A DNA stretch of 64,000 nt from Duganella margarita (GTDB lineage Bacteria; Pseudomonadota; Gammaproteobacteria; Burkholderiales; Burkholderiaceae_D), in the NCBI RefSeq assembly GCF_009857535.1, contig NZ_WWCS01000017.1:62001-126000 (forward strand), read 5' to 3'. The notes beneath the pieces are model-generated. The model searched no databases, was not told where the DNA came from, and saw only the letters and a list, made by a program, of their open reading frames with translations. Both the position numbers and the translations under genes were made by a program. Every line of letters begins with the position of its first letter. Position 1 is the stretch's first letter. This document shows, piece after piece, positions 35,118 to 43,942 of this stretch.

Positions 35118-36041
35118 TTACAGGCCTTGCGCTTTGAGCGCGTCGATTTCGAAATCGCCGTCGTCGACCAGGCGCTCCCAGCCGGGGAACTTGCTCTGGC
35201 CTTTGCTCCGGGCGATGGAGCGCAACAGGCTTTGGCCGCCGCGCTGCTGTTCCGGCGGCTGCTGGTAGACCGGGTCGGCAAACGCCGCCGCCGGCGTGAT
35301 GACGGTCCAGCCCATGTCCTTGAATTGCTGGATCGCGTCCTTCAGCCACAGTGCGTTGATCAGGTTGTGGTGCAGCAGCAGCACCTGCGGGATGTCGCGG
35401 CCGACCATTTGGCGCGACAGGTCGCGATAGGCGTCGGCGCGCTGGCGCAGGTGCGACAGGTAGGCTTGCCGGATCGGCGCCAGGTCGGCTTGAGGGTTGG
35501 CGCGCAGCACTTCGTTCAGTTTCTCGTCTAGCCGCCAGTCGCTGGTGTCCAGGCTGACGTAACCGTTGCGGTAGCCGGTCTGCTGGAGGAAGCTGCGCAT
35601 GCCCTGCAACTTCTCCGGCGTCTTCCCTTCGCGCAGGAAGGTGAAGCGGAACCATTTCTGATAACCAGGCAGCGTGGCGGTGATGCGGTCGCAGTCGGTA
35701 ATCTCTTGCTGGTATTGAGCCAGCGTCACAGCGGAACTCTCCAGATCCGGGTGCGTCATGGTGTGGTTGCCAAGCGCGTGGCCCTCCCTGCCCCAGGCCT
35801 GCGCCAGCGCGTAGCCGGCCGGCTTGTCGGCGCCAAAGCCACAGGTGACGAACAGCGCTGCCGATACCTTGTGCGCCGCCAGCGCATCCAGCAAGGACTG
35901 GTTGCGCTGTTGCGCTGACAGCAGCGGCGTCTCCGCCAGCTGCGGCCCGTCGTCAAACGTGAATGCGACCGATTGCGCGTGCGCGGTTGCGGTGAGCGCG
36001 GTGGCGGCACATAACGCCAGCAGGTAAAGCGTCTTCTTCAT
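35118..36041 (-). CDS. Exported polysaccharide deacetylase-family protein
   Basis: A 307-aa precursor with a signal peptide (cleavage about residue 20, TAHA-QS) and a NodB-homology domain beginning VAFTFDDGPQ. Catalytic/metal residues are the DD pair and the two His of NHTMTHPDL; later motifs are LDTSDWRLD and LLLHHNLINALWLKDAIQQF. It probably deacetylates a carbohydrate in the periplasm or outside the cell. Its ATG overlaps the stop codon of the upstream metallo-beta-lactamase-fold gene (ATGA), so the two are translationally coupled. Confidence 0.82.
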   Translation of the reverse strand: MKKTLYLLALCAATALTATAHAQSVAFTFDDGPQLAETPLLSAQQRNQSLLDALAAHKVSAALFVTCGFGADKPAGYALAQAWGREGHALGNHTMTHPDLESSAVTLAQYQQEITDCDRITATLPGYQKWFRFTFLREGKTPEKLQGMRSFLQQTGYRNGYVSLDTSDWRLDEKLNEVLRANPQADLAPIRQAYLSHLRQRADAYRDLSRQMVGRDIPQVLLLHHNLINALWLKDAIQQFKDMGWTVITPAAAFADPVYQQPPEQQRGGQSLLRSIARSKGQSKFPGWERLVDDGDFEIDALKAQGL

Positions 36042-37348
36042 ACGGTGATCCCCAAACGCCGCAGTTGCGCGGCTTGATAGGCGCCAATGGCGTTGTTGAA
36101 CAGGCAGCGGATCAGCGGATCGTCGACGATGTCGGCGTCTTCCGGCGCGCCGCCGATGCGCATGTACATCGAGGTCAGCGACTCGCCCAGCGCCAGTCCG
36201 GCGTACAGCTTTGCCAGCGGAATTTCGGTGGTCCATGTCGGCGCCTCCTCATCGCCAGCCAGGGCGATGCTGTCGCCATGCACGCGGTAGCGGAACTGCT
36301 CTACGCCGCCCGCGTGATCGTAGACCGATAGCTGCCACACGCACGGCGTGGCGAAGTAGCTGTCGTCCGGCAGCTCCATTTCCTCATAGCGTTCGATCAG
36401 GCCAGTGCGGCAGAAGTCCAGCGCCAGTGCGGCCTGTTCCGCCGTCAGCGGCGCGAAGTGGCGCGCGATGTCGGCGGTGGCCGGCGGCACGATGTTTTCG
36501 TCGTATTGAAAGTCGCTATCCTGATCGCCCACCGGCAGCACCCACGGCAGCGGCGCAGCTGGTGTCAGGCTATCGGCCGTCAGCAGCACCGACACCGATG
36601 GATTCAGCCGCACCACCTGCGCCGACGGCAGCCACTCGCCCACCGCCTGCGCAAAGCGCCGGTAGGTGATCGGGAACATCGCGCGGTTGTACCACGACCA
36701 CGGCTCCTGCTGGAACTGGCAGGAACTCGGCACCACGTAGCGTGGCGCCAGCGCTTGCAGCTGCTGCGGCCATTCTTCCGGCAGCGCCACCGGCCCGCGT
36801 GCGGCGCGCGACGGCGCAATCACGTCGACTTCGCGCATGGTCTGGAACGGCCACAGCACCATGTCCCACGGCGCGTAGGGTTGGAGCTGCGCCAGCGTCG
36901 CCGGGTCCATCCACGCATCGACCACGTTCAGGACATTCAGGCCTTCGGCGCGGATCTGGAACATGGAGTCGACATCGGCGTCCAGCGCGCGGCGGGGAAT
37001 CACTTCGAAAGCGCCAATGGTGACCGGCGCATCCACCGCCAGCGCCTGCACATCGGCGAAACCCAGCGCGCGTATCATCGCGAACAGTTCGTCGAAGACA
37101 CAGTACAGATAAATCGGCGTGGCGCGGTCCAGCAGGTCCAGGCTCTCCATCGAACAGTGGTCGTCGTGGAGGTGGGAGATGAAGACCGCATCGGGGCGCA
37201 GCTGGCACACCTGCGCCAGGTCGAAGCGCGCGTCGGGAAACGCGTGGCAATTGCGGCTGAACGGATTTTCGAACACCGGATCGAACAGGATCTGCGTGGC
37301 TCCGCTTTCAAAGACGTAGCCGGCATGGAGGATGCGGGAGATTTTCAT
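36038..37348 (-). CDS. Metallo-beta-lactamase-fold hydrolase with extra C-terminal domain
   Basis: A 436-aa cytoplasmic product. Residues 1-260 form a UlaG-like metallo-beta-lactamase fold: KISRILHAGYVFESGATQIL, the zinc motif HLHDDH in VFISHLHDDHCSMES, and a mid-domain region with DVVLWPFQ-like strands. The last about 150 residues (from LTAEQAALALDFCRTGLIER) are an additional domain of unrecognised family with an SCP2-like feel (VEQFRYRVHGDSIALAGDEE). It starts at ATG 37348; two further in-frame ATGs lie just upstream. It is coupled to the polysaccharide deacetylase. Substrate unknown. Confidence 0.72.
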   Translation of the reverse strand: MKISRILHAGYVFESGATQILFDPVFENPFSRNCHAFPDARFDLAQVCQLRPDAVFISHLHDDHCSMESLDLLDRATPIYLYCVFDELFAMIRALGFADVQALAVDAPVTIGAFEVIPRRALDADVDSMFQIRAEGLNVLNVVDAWMDPATLAQLQPYAPWDMVLWPFQTMREVDVIAPSRAARGPVALPEEWPQQLQALAPRYVVPSSCQFQQEPWSWYNRAMFPITYRRFAQAVGEWLPSAQVVRLNPSVSVLLTADSLTPAAPLPWVLPVGDQDSDFQYDENIVPPATADIARHFAPLTAEQAALALDFCRTGLIERYEEMELPDDSYFATPCVWQLSVYDHAGGVEQFRYRVHGDSIALAGDEEAPTWTTEIPLAKLYAGLALGESLTSMYMRIGGAPEDADIVDDPLIRCLFNNAIGAYQAAQLRRLGITV

Positions 37349-37403
37349 AGCCCGCATCATCTCATGTGCCGCGCGCGGCGTCATCCGGTGCGCGGCCGGG
37401 CTG

Positions 37404-37724
37404 CTACTTGGTAGACTTGGCGGGGGCGGTGGCGGCAGCCTTGGCCGGCGCGCCGTCTTTCGATTTGCCATTCACCTGCAAACCCGCTTCCGACAGGCGG
37501 ATGGCGCTCTTCTCGCCGACGCCTTTGACGCGCTGTTCAAAATCGGCCCAGTCCTTGAATTCGCCTTTCTTGCGCTCTTCCAGAATGGCCTTGGTTTTGG
37601 CCGGTCCCAGGCCGCGAACGCTGTCCAGCGCGGCCTCGTCGGCCTTATTGACGTCGACCTGGGCCCAGGCCAGCGTGATGCTGGCCGCCAGCGCGGCCAC
37701 CGCCAGTATCAGTTGCTTGATCAT
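37404..37724 (-). CDS. ComEA-like helix-hairpin-helix protein
   Basis: A 106-aa exported protein. The signal peptide ends near residue 21 (LAWA-QV), followed by VDVNKADEAALDSVRGLGPAKTKAILEERKKG, the ComEA-type double helix-hairpin-helix that binds DNA non-specifically, then a Lys/Ala-rich tail. Related small proteins aid DNA uptake in the periplasm. ATG 37724 follows CCAAGGAGAC. Its position after the heptose kinase matches the usual betaproteobacterial order. Confidence 0.83.
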   Translation of the reverse strand: MIKQLILAVAALAASITLAWAQVDVNKADEAALDSVRGLGPAKTKAILEERKKGEFKDWADFEQRVKGVGEKSAIRLSEAGLQVNGKSKDGAPAKAAATAPAKSTK

Positions 37725-37872
37725 GATGTCTCCTTGGTTATCTGCAAGCGCGACCATCGCAGCTTGCAGCCACCATAACGACACCAGCGCGCCAGCGTTG
37801 ACGCGCCCGCCTGAGCCAGATCAAGCCGCTTACTTTTCAAACGTATAGGCGGACGTTGCCGGCACGGGCCAA

Positions 37873-38796
37873 TCAGGACGCGAACAATTCCTCGCGCGTG
37901 ACGGTAGCCGTGCCCAGCTTGCCGACCACGATGCCGCCGGCGCGGTTGGCGGTTTCCACCGCCTGCTGCCAGCCGGCGCCCGTGCCCAGCATGCAGGCCA
38001 TGGTGGCAATCACGGTGTCACCGGCGCCGGAAACGTCGAACACTTCGCGCGCCTGCGCCGGCATGTGGACCTGCGCGCCGTCGGTGTACAGCGTCATGCC
38101 TTCTTCCGAGCGGGTCAGCAGCAGCGCGTCCAGCTTCAGCTCCGCGCGCATCGCCTGCGCCTTGGCGGTCAGCTGGTCTTCGGTACTCCACGAGCCGGCG
38201 ATCAGCTTGAATTCCGCCTTGTTCGGCGTCAGCACCGTGGCGCCGGCGTAGCGGGTGAAATCGTCGCCCTTCGGATCGACCATCACCACCTTGCCGGCCG
38301 CGCGCGCGGCGGCGATCATGTCGGCCACCGCCACCAGGCTGCCCTTGGCGTAGTCCGACAGCACGATCACGTCGTAATCCGGCAGCAGCGTCTTGAACTG
38401 TTCCAGCTTGTCGCGCAACACGGTGTCGGTCGGCGCTTCCTCAAAGTCGATGCGCACCATCTGCTGCTGGCGGCCGATCACGCGCAGCTTGATGATGGTG
38501 GAAATCGCAGCGTCGCGCTTCAGGTAGCTGCGGATGCCGCTGCCTTCCAGCAGCTGCTGCACCTCGTCGCCCGCCTCGTCGTTGCCGACGATGCCCAGCA
38601 GGCCGGCCTGCGCGCCCAGCGCGGCGGCATTGCGCGCCACATTGGCGGCGCCGCCCAGACGCGCCTCGCGGCGGGCGATGCGCACCACCGGCACCGGGGC
38701 TTCCGGCGAAATGCGGCTGACGTCCCCGAACCAGTAACGGTCCAGCATGACGTCGCCCACCACCAAAATGCGTACATTATCCAGATTCGTCGTCAC
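37873..38796 (-). CDS. hldA: D-glycero-beta-D-manno-heptose-7-phosphate kinase (RfaE1/HldA type)
   Basis: Phosphorylates heptose-7-phosphate at C1 in ADP-heptose synthesis for the LPS inner core. The 307-aa ribokinase-fold protein has the N-terminal VVGDVMLDRYWFGDVSRISP, GGAANVARNAAALG, IVLSDYAKGSL, and the ATP/anion-hole motif VFDVSGAGDTVIATMA containing the catalytic Asp. It lacks the cytidylyltransferase half of HldE, so a separate hldC must exist elsewhere. The start is 12 bp after the ugd stop, so they are co-transcribed. The epimerase gene hldD, often next in this cluster, is not present here. Confidence 0.9.
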   Translation of the reverse strand: MTTNLDNVRILVVGDVMLDRYWFGDVSRISPEAPVPVVRIARREARLGGAANVARNAAALGAQAGLLGIVGNDEAGDEVQQLLEGSGIRSYLKRDAAISTIIKLRVIGRQQQMVRIDFEEAPTDTVLRDKLEQFKTLLPDYDVIVLSDYAKGSLVAVADMIAAARAAGKVVMVDPKGDDFTRYAGATVLTPNKAEFKLIAGSWSTEDQLTAKAQAMRAELKLDALLLTRSEEGMTLYTDGAQVHMPAQAREVFDVSGAGDTVIATMACMLGTGAGWQQAVETANRAGGIVVGKLGTATVTREELFAS

Positions 38797-38808
38797 ATTA
38801 CGCCTCGT

Positions 38809-40176
38809 TCAGCTGCGGGTCAGGATGGAACGGCCGATGCCGTGGTATTCAAAGCCCGCGTCCACCATCGCGTCCGGCGCGAACAGGTTGCGGCCGTCGA
38901 AGATCACCGCATGCTTGAGCAGCGTCTTGATCTTGACGAAGTCCGGGCTGCGGAAGGCCTTCCATTCGGTGACGATCACCAGCGCCTCGGCGCCGCTCAG
39001 CGCATCGGTCGGGCTGCTGGCAAAGCGCACGCGCGCCAGTTCGTCCGCGCTCAGGTCCAGCGCCAGTACGCGCCGGGCTTCTTCCATCGCCACCGGATCG
39101 TACACCGCCACCGTGGCGCCGGCGTCGAGCAGCTGGCGCACCAGCACGCGGGCCGGCGCTTCGCGCATGTCGTCGGTATTCGGCTTGAAGGCCAGCCCCC
39201 AGATGGCGAAATGCTGGCCGCTCAGGTCTTGGCCGAAGCGCTTGATGACCTTCTGGCCCAGCACCAGCTTCTGCTTGTCGTTGACCGCTTCCACCGCGCG
39301 CAGGATCAGCAGATCCTGATCGTACTGGCGCGCGGTGCGCTCCAGCGCCTGCACGTCTTTCGGGAAGCACGAGCCGCCGTAGCCAGCGCCGGCGTACAGG
39401 AAGCTGTGGCCGATGCGCGGATCGGAGCCGATGCCGTGACGCACCGCTTCAATGTCCACGCCGACGCGGTCAGCCAGGTTGGCCAGTTCGTTCATGAACG
39501 AGATGCGCGTGGCCAGCATCGAGTTGGCGGCGTACTTGGTGAATTCGGCCGAGCGCACGTCCATCCAGAAGGTGCGTTCGTGATTGCGGTTGAATGGCGC
39601 GTACAGCTTCTTCATCATCGCCGCAGCCTTTTCGCCTTCCGGCGTTTTGTCATGGCCGATGACGATGCGGTCCGGACGCATGAAGTCCTCGACCGCCGCG
39701 CCCTCTTTCAGGAATTCCGGATTCGACACCACCGAGAAGGTGGCAGCGACGCCGCGCGCGGTCAGCGCTTCCTGCAGCGTCGCCTTGACGCGGTCGCCGG
39801 TGCCGACCGGCACGGTGGACTTGTCGACGATGACCTTGAAGCCGGTCATGTGCTGGCCGATGTTGCGCGCCGCCGCCAGCACGTATTGCAGGTCGGCCGA
39901 GCCGTCTTCGTCAGGCGGCGTGCCGACCGCGATAAACTGCACATCGCCATGCGCCACCGAAGCGGCGACGTCGGTCGAGAACTGGATACGGCCGGCGGCG
40001 CGGTTGCGCGCCACGACTTCCGCCAGGCCCGGTTCGTGGATCGGGATGCCGCCGCTGTTGAGCAGGTCGATCTTGCGCTGGTCAAGGTCCAGGCAGAACA
40101 CATCGTTGCCCAGCTCCGCCAGGCAGGCGCCGGTGACCAGGCCGACGTAGCCGGTGCCGATAATGGTAATTTTCAT
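38809..40176 (-). CDS. ugd: UDP-glucose 6-dehydrogenase
   Basis: Oxidises UDP-glucose to UDP-glucuronate with two NAD+, for LPS or capsule sugars. The 455-aa product shows the Rossmann motif ITIIGTGYVGLVTGACLAEL, the catalytic Cys in GAGYGGSCFPKDVQAL, and the C-terminal UDP-binding domain (IWGLAFKPNTDDMREAPAR). ATG 40176 is the conserved start; apparent upstream coding is only translation of the REP-like repeat. It lies between lapB and hldA in the LPS section. Confidence 0.95.
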   Translation of the reverse strand: MKITIIGTGYVGLVTGACLAELGNDVFCLDLDQRKIDLLNSGGIPIHEPGLAEVVARNRAAGRIQFSTDVAASVAHGDVQFIAVGTPPDEDGSADLQYVLAAARNIGQHMTGFKVIVDKSTVPVGTGDRVKATLQEALTARGVAATFSVVSNPEFLKEGAAVEDFMRPDRIVIGHDKTPEGEKAAAMMKKLYAPFNRNHERTFWMDVRSAEFTKYAANSMLATRISFMNELANLADRVGVDIEAVRHGIGSDPRIGHSFLYAGAGYGGSCFPKDVQALERTARQYDQDLLILRAVEAVNDKQKLVLGQKVIKRFGQDLSGQHFAIWGLAFKPNTDDMREAPARVLVRQLLDAGATVAVYDPVAMEEARRVLALDLSADELARVRFASSPTDALSGAEALVIVTEWKAFRSPDFVKIKTLLKHAVIFDGRNLFAPDAMVDAGFEYHGIGRSILTRS

Positions 40177-40196
40177 AGTTTGCAGTCTTTCATCAC

Positions 40197-40260
40197 CGTC
40201 GTTCCCGCATCGGCGGGAACCCATACTCAGCATGGATTCCCGCGTGCGCGGGAATGACGT
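40197..40260. repeat. REP-like palindrome pair (BIME-like) between lapB and ugd
   Basis: Unit 1 (CGTCGTTCCCGC...GCGGGAACCCA, 40198-40223) and unit 2 (TGGATTCCCGC...GCGGGAATGACG, 40233-40259) are inverted relative to each other across a nine-base spacer. Each unit folds into a hairpin. The pair ends against the lapB stop codon. Confidence 0.85.
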
Positions 40261-41435
40261 CAGTTCATAACATTCAATTCTTCGGTGCGGCGCGGCGGGT
40301 ACGTCTCCCAACGGCTGCAGCCAGGGCACTGCCAATAGAACTGGCGCGCCTTGAAACCGCAATGGCTGCACTGATAGCGCGCCAGCTTCTGCGTGTAGCT
40401 GTGCACCAGGTTCTTCACCATCGACAGCTCCGACACCAGGTTCGGCGGCGCATCCATCAGGCGCGCTTCGAGCAGCTTGTCGAGGCCCAGCAGCGTTGGC
40501 GTGCGGCGCAGTTCATTGGAGATCAGCTGCTTGGCGGCGTCCATGCCGTCCAGCTCCAGCACCGCCTTGTAGACCACTTCGATCAGGTCGATCGACGACG
40601 CCTGCTCCAGATAGGACTTCAGCAGGTTGACGCCTTCCTGCGGGCGGCCCACCTTGCGGTAGCCGTCCATCAGCCGCTGCGCCACCAGCGCCACGTGCGG
40701 CACGCTGATTTGCTCGACACGGCGCCAGGTCATCAGCGCGCCTTCGACGTCGCCCTGCACCAGCTGCGCGTCGCCGGTCAGCATGGTGGCGCGGACGTTG
40801 ACGCGGTCGGCCTGCAGCGACTTCTCCAGCAGCTCCAGCGCCTGTTCCGGATGCAGGTGCACCAGCGCGTCCTGCGCCAGCTCGCAGTAGAACTGCGCGA
40901 TCTGCTTCTGGCGCGAACCGGCGCCGGCTTCCTGCAGGCCGATGGCCGCCTCGATGGCGCGCGGCCACTCCTTCTCGCGCTGGAAGATCTCCAGCAGCGC
41001 GCGGCGCGCCTGCACGCCATACTGCCCTTGCAGCATGGTGTTGAAGGTTTCCTCGGCGCGGTCCAGCAGGCCGGCCTTCAGGTAGTCCATGCCCAGCTCA
41101 TACTGCGCCTGCTCCTTCTGCACCTGCGGCAGGTCGGGCCGCGCCAGCAGATTCTGGTGCACGCGGATGGCGCGCTCGGTCTCGCCGCGGCGGCGGAACA
41201 AACTGCCCAGCGCGAAGTGCATGTCGGCCGATTCCGGGTCCAGCTGCAGGATCTCGATGAAGGCGTCGACCGCCTTGTCCTGCTGGTCATTCAGCAGGAA
41301 GTTCAGGCCCTTGTAATAGCCGCGCGGCAGCGTGCGCGACTCCGAAATCAATTGGCGTATATCGACGCGGGCCGCCAGCCATCCGAGGGCGAAGAAGACC
41401 GGGATGCCCAGTAACCACCAGAGTTCAAATTCCAT
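40260..41435 (-). CDS. lapB: Lipopolysaccharide assembly protein LapB (YciM)
   Basis: Regulates LPS amount by promoting FtsH degradation of LpxC. The 391-aa product has an N-terminal membrane helix (WWLLGIPVFFALGWLAARVD), about nine TPR repeats (for example AVDAFIEILQLDPESADMHF) and a C-terminal rubredoxin-like zinc knuckle with CSHCGF and CPGCSRW. It lies downstream of lapA with a 24-bp gap and upstream of ugd, so one transcript covers LPS control and LPS sugar genes. Confidence 0.94.
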   Translation of the reverse strand: MEFELWWLLGIPVFFALGWLAARVDIRQLISESRTLPRGYYKGLNFLLNDQQDKAVDAFIEILQLDPESADMHFALGSLFRRRGETERAIRVHQNLLARPDLPQVQKEQAQYELGMDYLKAGLLDRAEETFNTMLQGQYGVQARRALLEIFQREKEWPRAIEAAIGLQEAGAGSRQKQIAQFYCELAQDALVHLHPEQALELLEKSLQADRVNVRATMLTGDAQLVQGDVEGALMTWRRVEQISVPHVALVAQRLMDGYRKVGRPQEGVNLLKSYLEQASSIDLIEVVYKAVLELDGMDAAKQLISNELRRTPTLLGLDKLLEARLMDAPPNLVSELSMVKNLVHSYTQKLARYQCSHCGFKARQFYWQCPGCSRWETYPPRRTEELNVMN

Positions 41436-41459
41436 GTGTTTGTTATTGTGCTCGTGCTG

Positions 41460-41762
41460 TTATTCGGTAATGACGCTGTCGGGCTGCGGCTGGCGGGTGA
41501 CCTGCTGGGCCGAGCTTTGCAGCGTGTTGATGGTGGTTTTGTGTTTATTGGTTTCGCGACGGTGGCGGAACACGGTTGGCGTCAGCGCCAGCACGCCCAG
41601 CGCGGCGCCGGACACGAAGAAACCGAGCAGCATCAGCACCAGCGGGCCGCGCAGCTCATAGTGCAGGAACAGATGCAGGTCGACTTCCTGCGTGTTCTTC
41701 AGCGCGAAGCCGAAAAACAGGATGAAGATGACAAAACCAATAAGGGTGGAGATGAATTTCAT
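41460..41762 (-). CDS. lapA: LapA domain (DUF1049) membrane protein
   Basis: A 100-aa inner-membrane protein with two hydrophobic helices (FISTLIGFVIFILFFGFALK and GPLVLMLLGFFVSGAALGVL) and the family pattern NTQEVDLHLF between them. It works with LapB in LPS assembly control. ATG 41762 is preceded by CCACAGGACAACGGCTG, giving only a weak ribosome-binding site. Directly upstream of lapB, as in most Betaproteobacteria and Gammaproteobacteria. Confidence 0.88.
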   Translation of the reverse strand: MKFISTLIGFVIFILFFGFALKNTQEVDLHLFLHYELRGPLVLMLLGFFVSGAALGVLALTPTVFRHRRETNKHKTTINTLQSSAQQVTRQPQPDSVITE

Positions 41763-41819
41763 CAGCCGTTGTCCTGTGGAGTGGTGTACGAGGGTGCCAG
41801 TATCGCACCTCGGCCAACA

Positions 41820-41852
41820 AAAAAAAAGCGGCATCCATCGGACGCCGCTTTT
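41820..41852 (-). terminator. Terminator between ihfB and lapA
   Basis: On the minus strand AAAAGCGGC and GCCGCTTTT form a 9-bp stem around an 11-base loop, ending in a long T run (TTTTTTTTTG), 19 bp after the ihfB stop. It separates the rpsA-ihfB transcript from lapAB. Confidence 0.85.
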
Positions 41853-41870
41853 ACTTAACTATGGAATGCT

Positions 41871-42176
41871 TCAGTCCTCGATGATCGGTTGCCCGACCAT
41901 CGCGTCAACCCGTTCACGCAACTGCTTGCCCGGTTTGAAGTGAGGCACCCTTTTCTCGGGCACCATCACTTTATCGCCCGACTTCGGATTGCGTCCGATG
42001 CGCGGCGGCCGGCTGTTGAGGGCAAAGCTGCCAAAACCGCGGATCTCGATGCGCTGACCGGTCGACAAAGCGTTGGTCATCGCATCCAGAATGGTCTTGA
42101 CGGCATATTCCGCATCCTTGGCCACCAGCTGAGAATAACGCTCAGCCAGGCGGTTGATCAGTTCGGACTTAGTCAT
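41871..42176 (-). CDS. ihfB: Integration host factor subunit beta
   Basis: Sequence-specific DNA-bending protein acting as a heterodimer with IhfA in replication, recombination and transcription. The 101-aa product shows the family block EIRGFGSFALNSRPPRIGRNPKSGDKV, with the Pro-containing intercalating arm (SRPPRIGRNP). N-terminus MTKSELINRLAERY. It follows rpsA by 13 bp on the same strand, the standard order. Confidence 0.95.
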   Translation of the reverse strand: MTKSELINRLAERYSQLVAKDAEYAVKTILDAMTNALSTGQRIEIRGFGSFALNSRPPRIGRNPKSGDKVMVPEKRVPHFKPGKQLRERVDAMVGQPIIED

Positions 42177-42189
42177 CGACTAGTTCTTC

Positions 42190-43875
42190 TTAGTTCTTGT
42201 TGTCCAGCTTGGCTTTCAGCAGTGCGCCCAGGCTGGTGGTGCCCGAAGCGGCGCTGCTGTCCGAAGCGATCGATTTCATCGCTTCAGCGGTGTCAGCCGA
42301 GTCTTTCGCCTTGATCGACAGCTGGATCGAACGTGCTTTACGGTCGATGTTGATCACCAGAGCTTCGACGGAGTCGCCGACTTTCAGGTGGGTGCCAGCA
42401 TCTTCCACGCGGTCACGCGAGATTTCCGAAGCGCGCAGGTAGCCTTCAACTTCTTCCGACAGTTGGATCACGGCGCCTTTAGGCTCAACCGATTTCACGG
42501 TACCGGTCACCAGCGAACCTTTGTCGTTCATGGCGGCGTAGTTGTTGAATGGATCGCCTTCCAGTTGCTTGACGCCCAGCGACACGCGCTCACGCTCAAC
42601 GTCGATGGCCAGAACGATGGCTTCCAGTTCGTCACCTTTCTTGAACTTGCGTACGGCTTCTTCGCCGGACTCGGTCCACGACAGGTCGGACAGGTGCACC
42701 AGGCCGTCGATGTTGCCAGCCAGACCGATGAACACGCCGAAGTCGGTGATCGATTTGATCGCGCCGCGGACTTTGTCACCTTTCTTATGGGTCACACCGA
42801 AGTCGTCCCATGGATTGGCTTTGCACTGTTTCATGCCCAGCGAAATACGACGACGCTCTTCGTCGATTTCCAGAACCATCACTTCTACTTCGTCGCCCAG
42901 CTGGACAACTTTGTTTGGCGCGACGTTTTTGTTGGTCCAGTCCATTTCGGACACGTGAACCAGGCCTTCGATGCCTTGCTCGACTTCGACGAACGCGCCG
43001 TAGTCGGTCAGGTTCGTCACTTTACCGAACAGACGGGTGCCTTGTGGGTAACGACGGGACAGACCGGTCCAAGGATCGTCGCCCAGTTGTTTCACGCCCA
43101 GCGAAACACGGTTCTTCTCTTGATCGTATTTCAGGACTTTGGCGGTGATCTCTTGACCCACGGTCAGCACTTCCGATGGGTGACGCACACGACGCCATGC
43201 CAGGTCGGTGATGTGCAGCAGGCCGTCGATGCCGCCCAGATCCACGAACGCGCCGTAGTCGGTGATGTTTTTCACCACGCCGGTGACCACGGTGCCTTCT
43301 TTCAGCGTTTCCATCAGTTTCTGACGCTCTTCGCCCATCGAAGCTTCGATGACGGCGCGGCGGGACAGAACGACGTTGTTACGCTTGCGGTCCAGTTTGA
43401 TGACTTTGAATTCGAGGGTCTTGCCTTCGAATGGGGTGGTGTCTTTGACCGGACGGGTGTCGACCAGCGAACCTGGCAGGAAGGCACGGATGCCGTTGGT
43501 CAGAACGGTCAGGCCGCCCTTGACTTTGCCGTTCACGGTACCGACGACGATCTCGCCCGATTCCATTGCTTTTTCCAGTGCCAGCCACGAAGCCAGACGC
43601 TTGGCCTTGTCGCGCGACAGGATGGTATCGCCGAAACCATTTTCCAGCGATTCGATGGCCACGGAAACGAAGTCACCTACTTTGACTTCCAGTTCGCCTT
43701 GGTCATTTTTGAATTCTTCAACAGGGATGAAAGCTTCCGATTTCAGGCCTGCGTTGACGATCACGAAGTTGTGATCCAGACGAACGACTTCAGCCGAAAT
43801 AACTTCGCCCGAACGCATGTCTTGACGCGACAGGGATTCCTCGAAGAGGGCTGCAAAACTTTCCATATTAGACAT
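42190..43875 (-). CDS. rpsA: 30S ribosomal protein S1
   Basis: Binds mRNA leaders to the small ribosomal subunit. The 561-aa product contains six S1 RNA-binding domains; for example GTVVTGVVKNITDYGAFVDL, GTRLFGKVTNLTDYGAFVEV and GDKVRGAIKSITDFGVFIGL are the starts of repeats three to five. The length matches the proteobacterial standard of about 557 aa. It is downstream of cmk, a near-universal linkage in Proteobacteria. Confidence 0.97.
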   Translation of the reverse strand: MSNMESFAALFEESLSRQDMRSGEVISAEVVRLDHNFVIVNAGLKSEAFIPVEEFKNDQGELEVKVGDFVSVAIESLENGFGDTILSRDKAKRLASWLALEKAMESGEIVVGTVNGKVKGGLTVLTNGIRAFLPGSLVDTRPVKDTTPFEGKTLEFKVIKLDRKRNNVVLSRRAVIEASMGEERQKLMETLKEGTVVTGVVKNITDYGAFVDLGGIDGLLHITDLAWRRVRHPSEVLTVGQEITAKVLKYDQEKNRVSLGVKQLGDDPWTGLSRRYPQGTRLFGKVTNLTDYGAFVEVEQGIEGLVHVSEMDWTNKNVAPNKVVQLGDEVEVMVLEIDEERRRISLGMKQCKANPWDDFGVTHKKGDKVRGAIKSITDFGVFIGLAGNIDGLVHLSDLSWTESGEEAVRKFKKGDELEAIVLAIDVERERVSLGVKQLEGDPFNNYAAMNDKGSLVTGTVKSVEPKGAVIQLSEEVEGYLRASEISRDRVEDAGTHLKVGDSVEALVINIDRKARSIQLSIKAKDSADTAEAMKSIASDSSAASGTTSLGALLKAKLDNKN

Positions 43876-43942
43876 TGTATTTCCAGGTAACCAGTAAGGT
43901 GCGCGGTATGCGTCTTCAACTGGGTTAGGTTAATAAAAGGTA

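Noticed and set aside
40177..40371. N-terminal extension of ugd upstream of 40176
   Set aside because: It translates the REP-like palindromes (SFPRTRES, RRCGNDG) and part of lapB; the conserved Rossmann start MKITIIG follows it.
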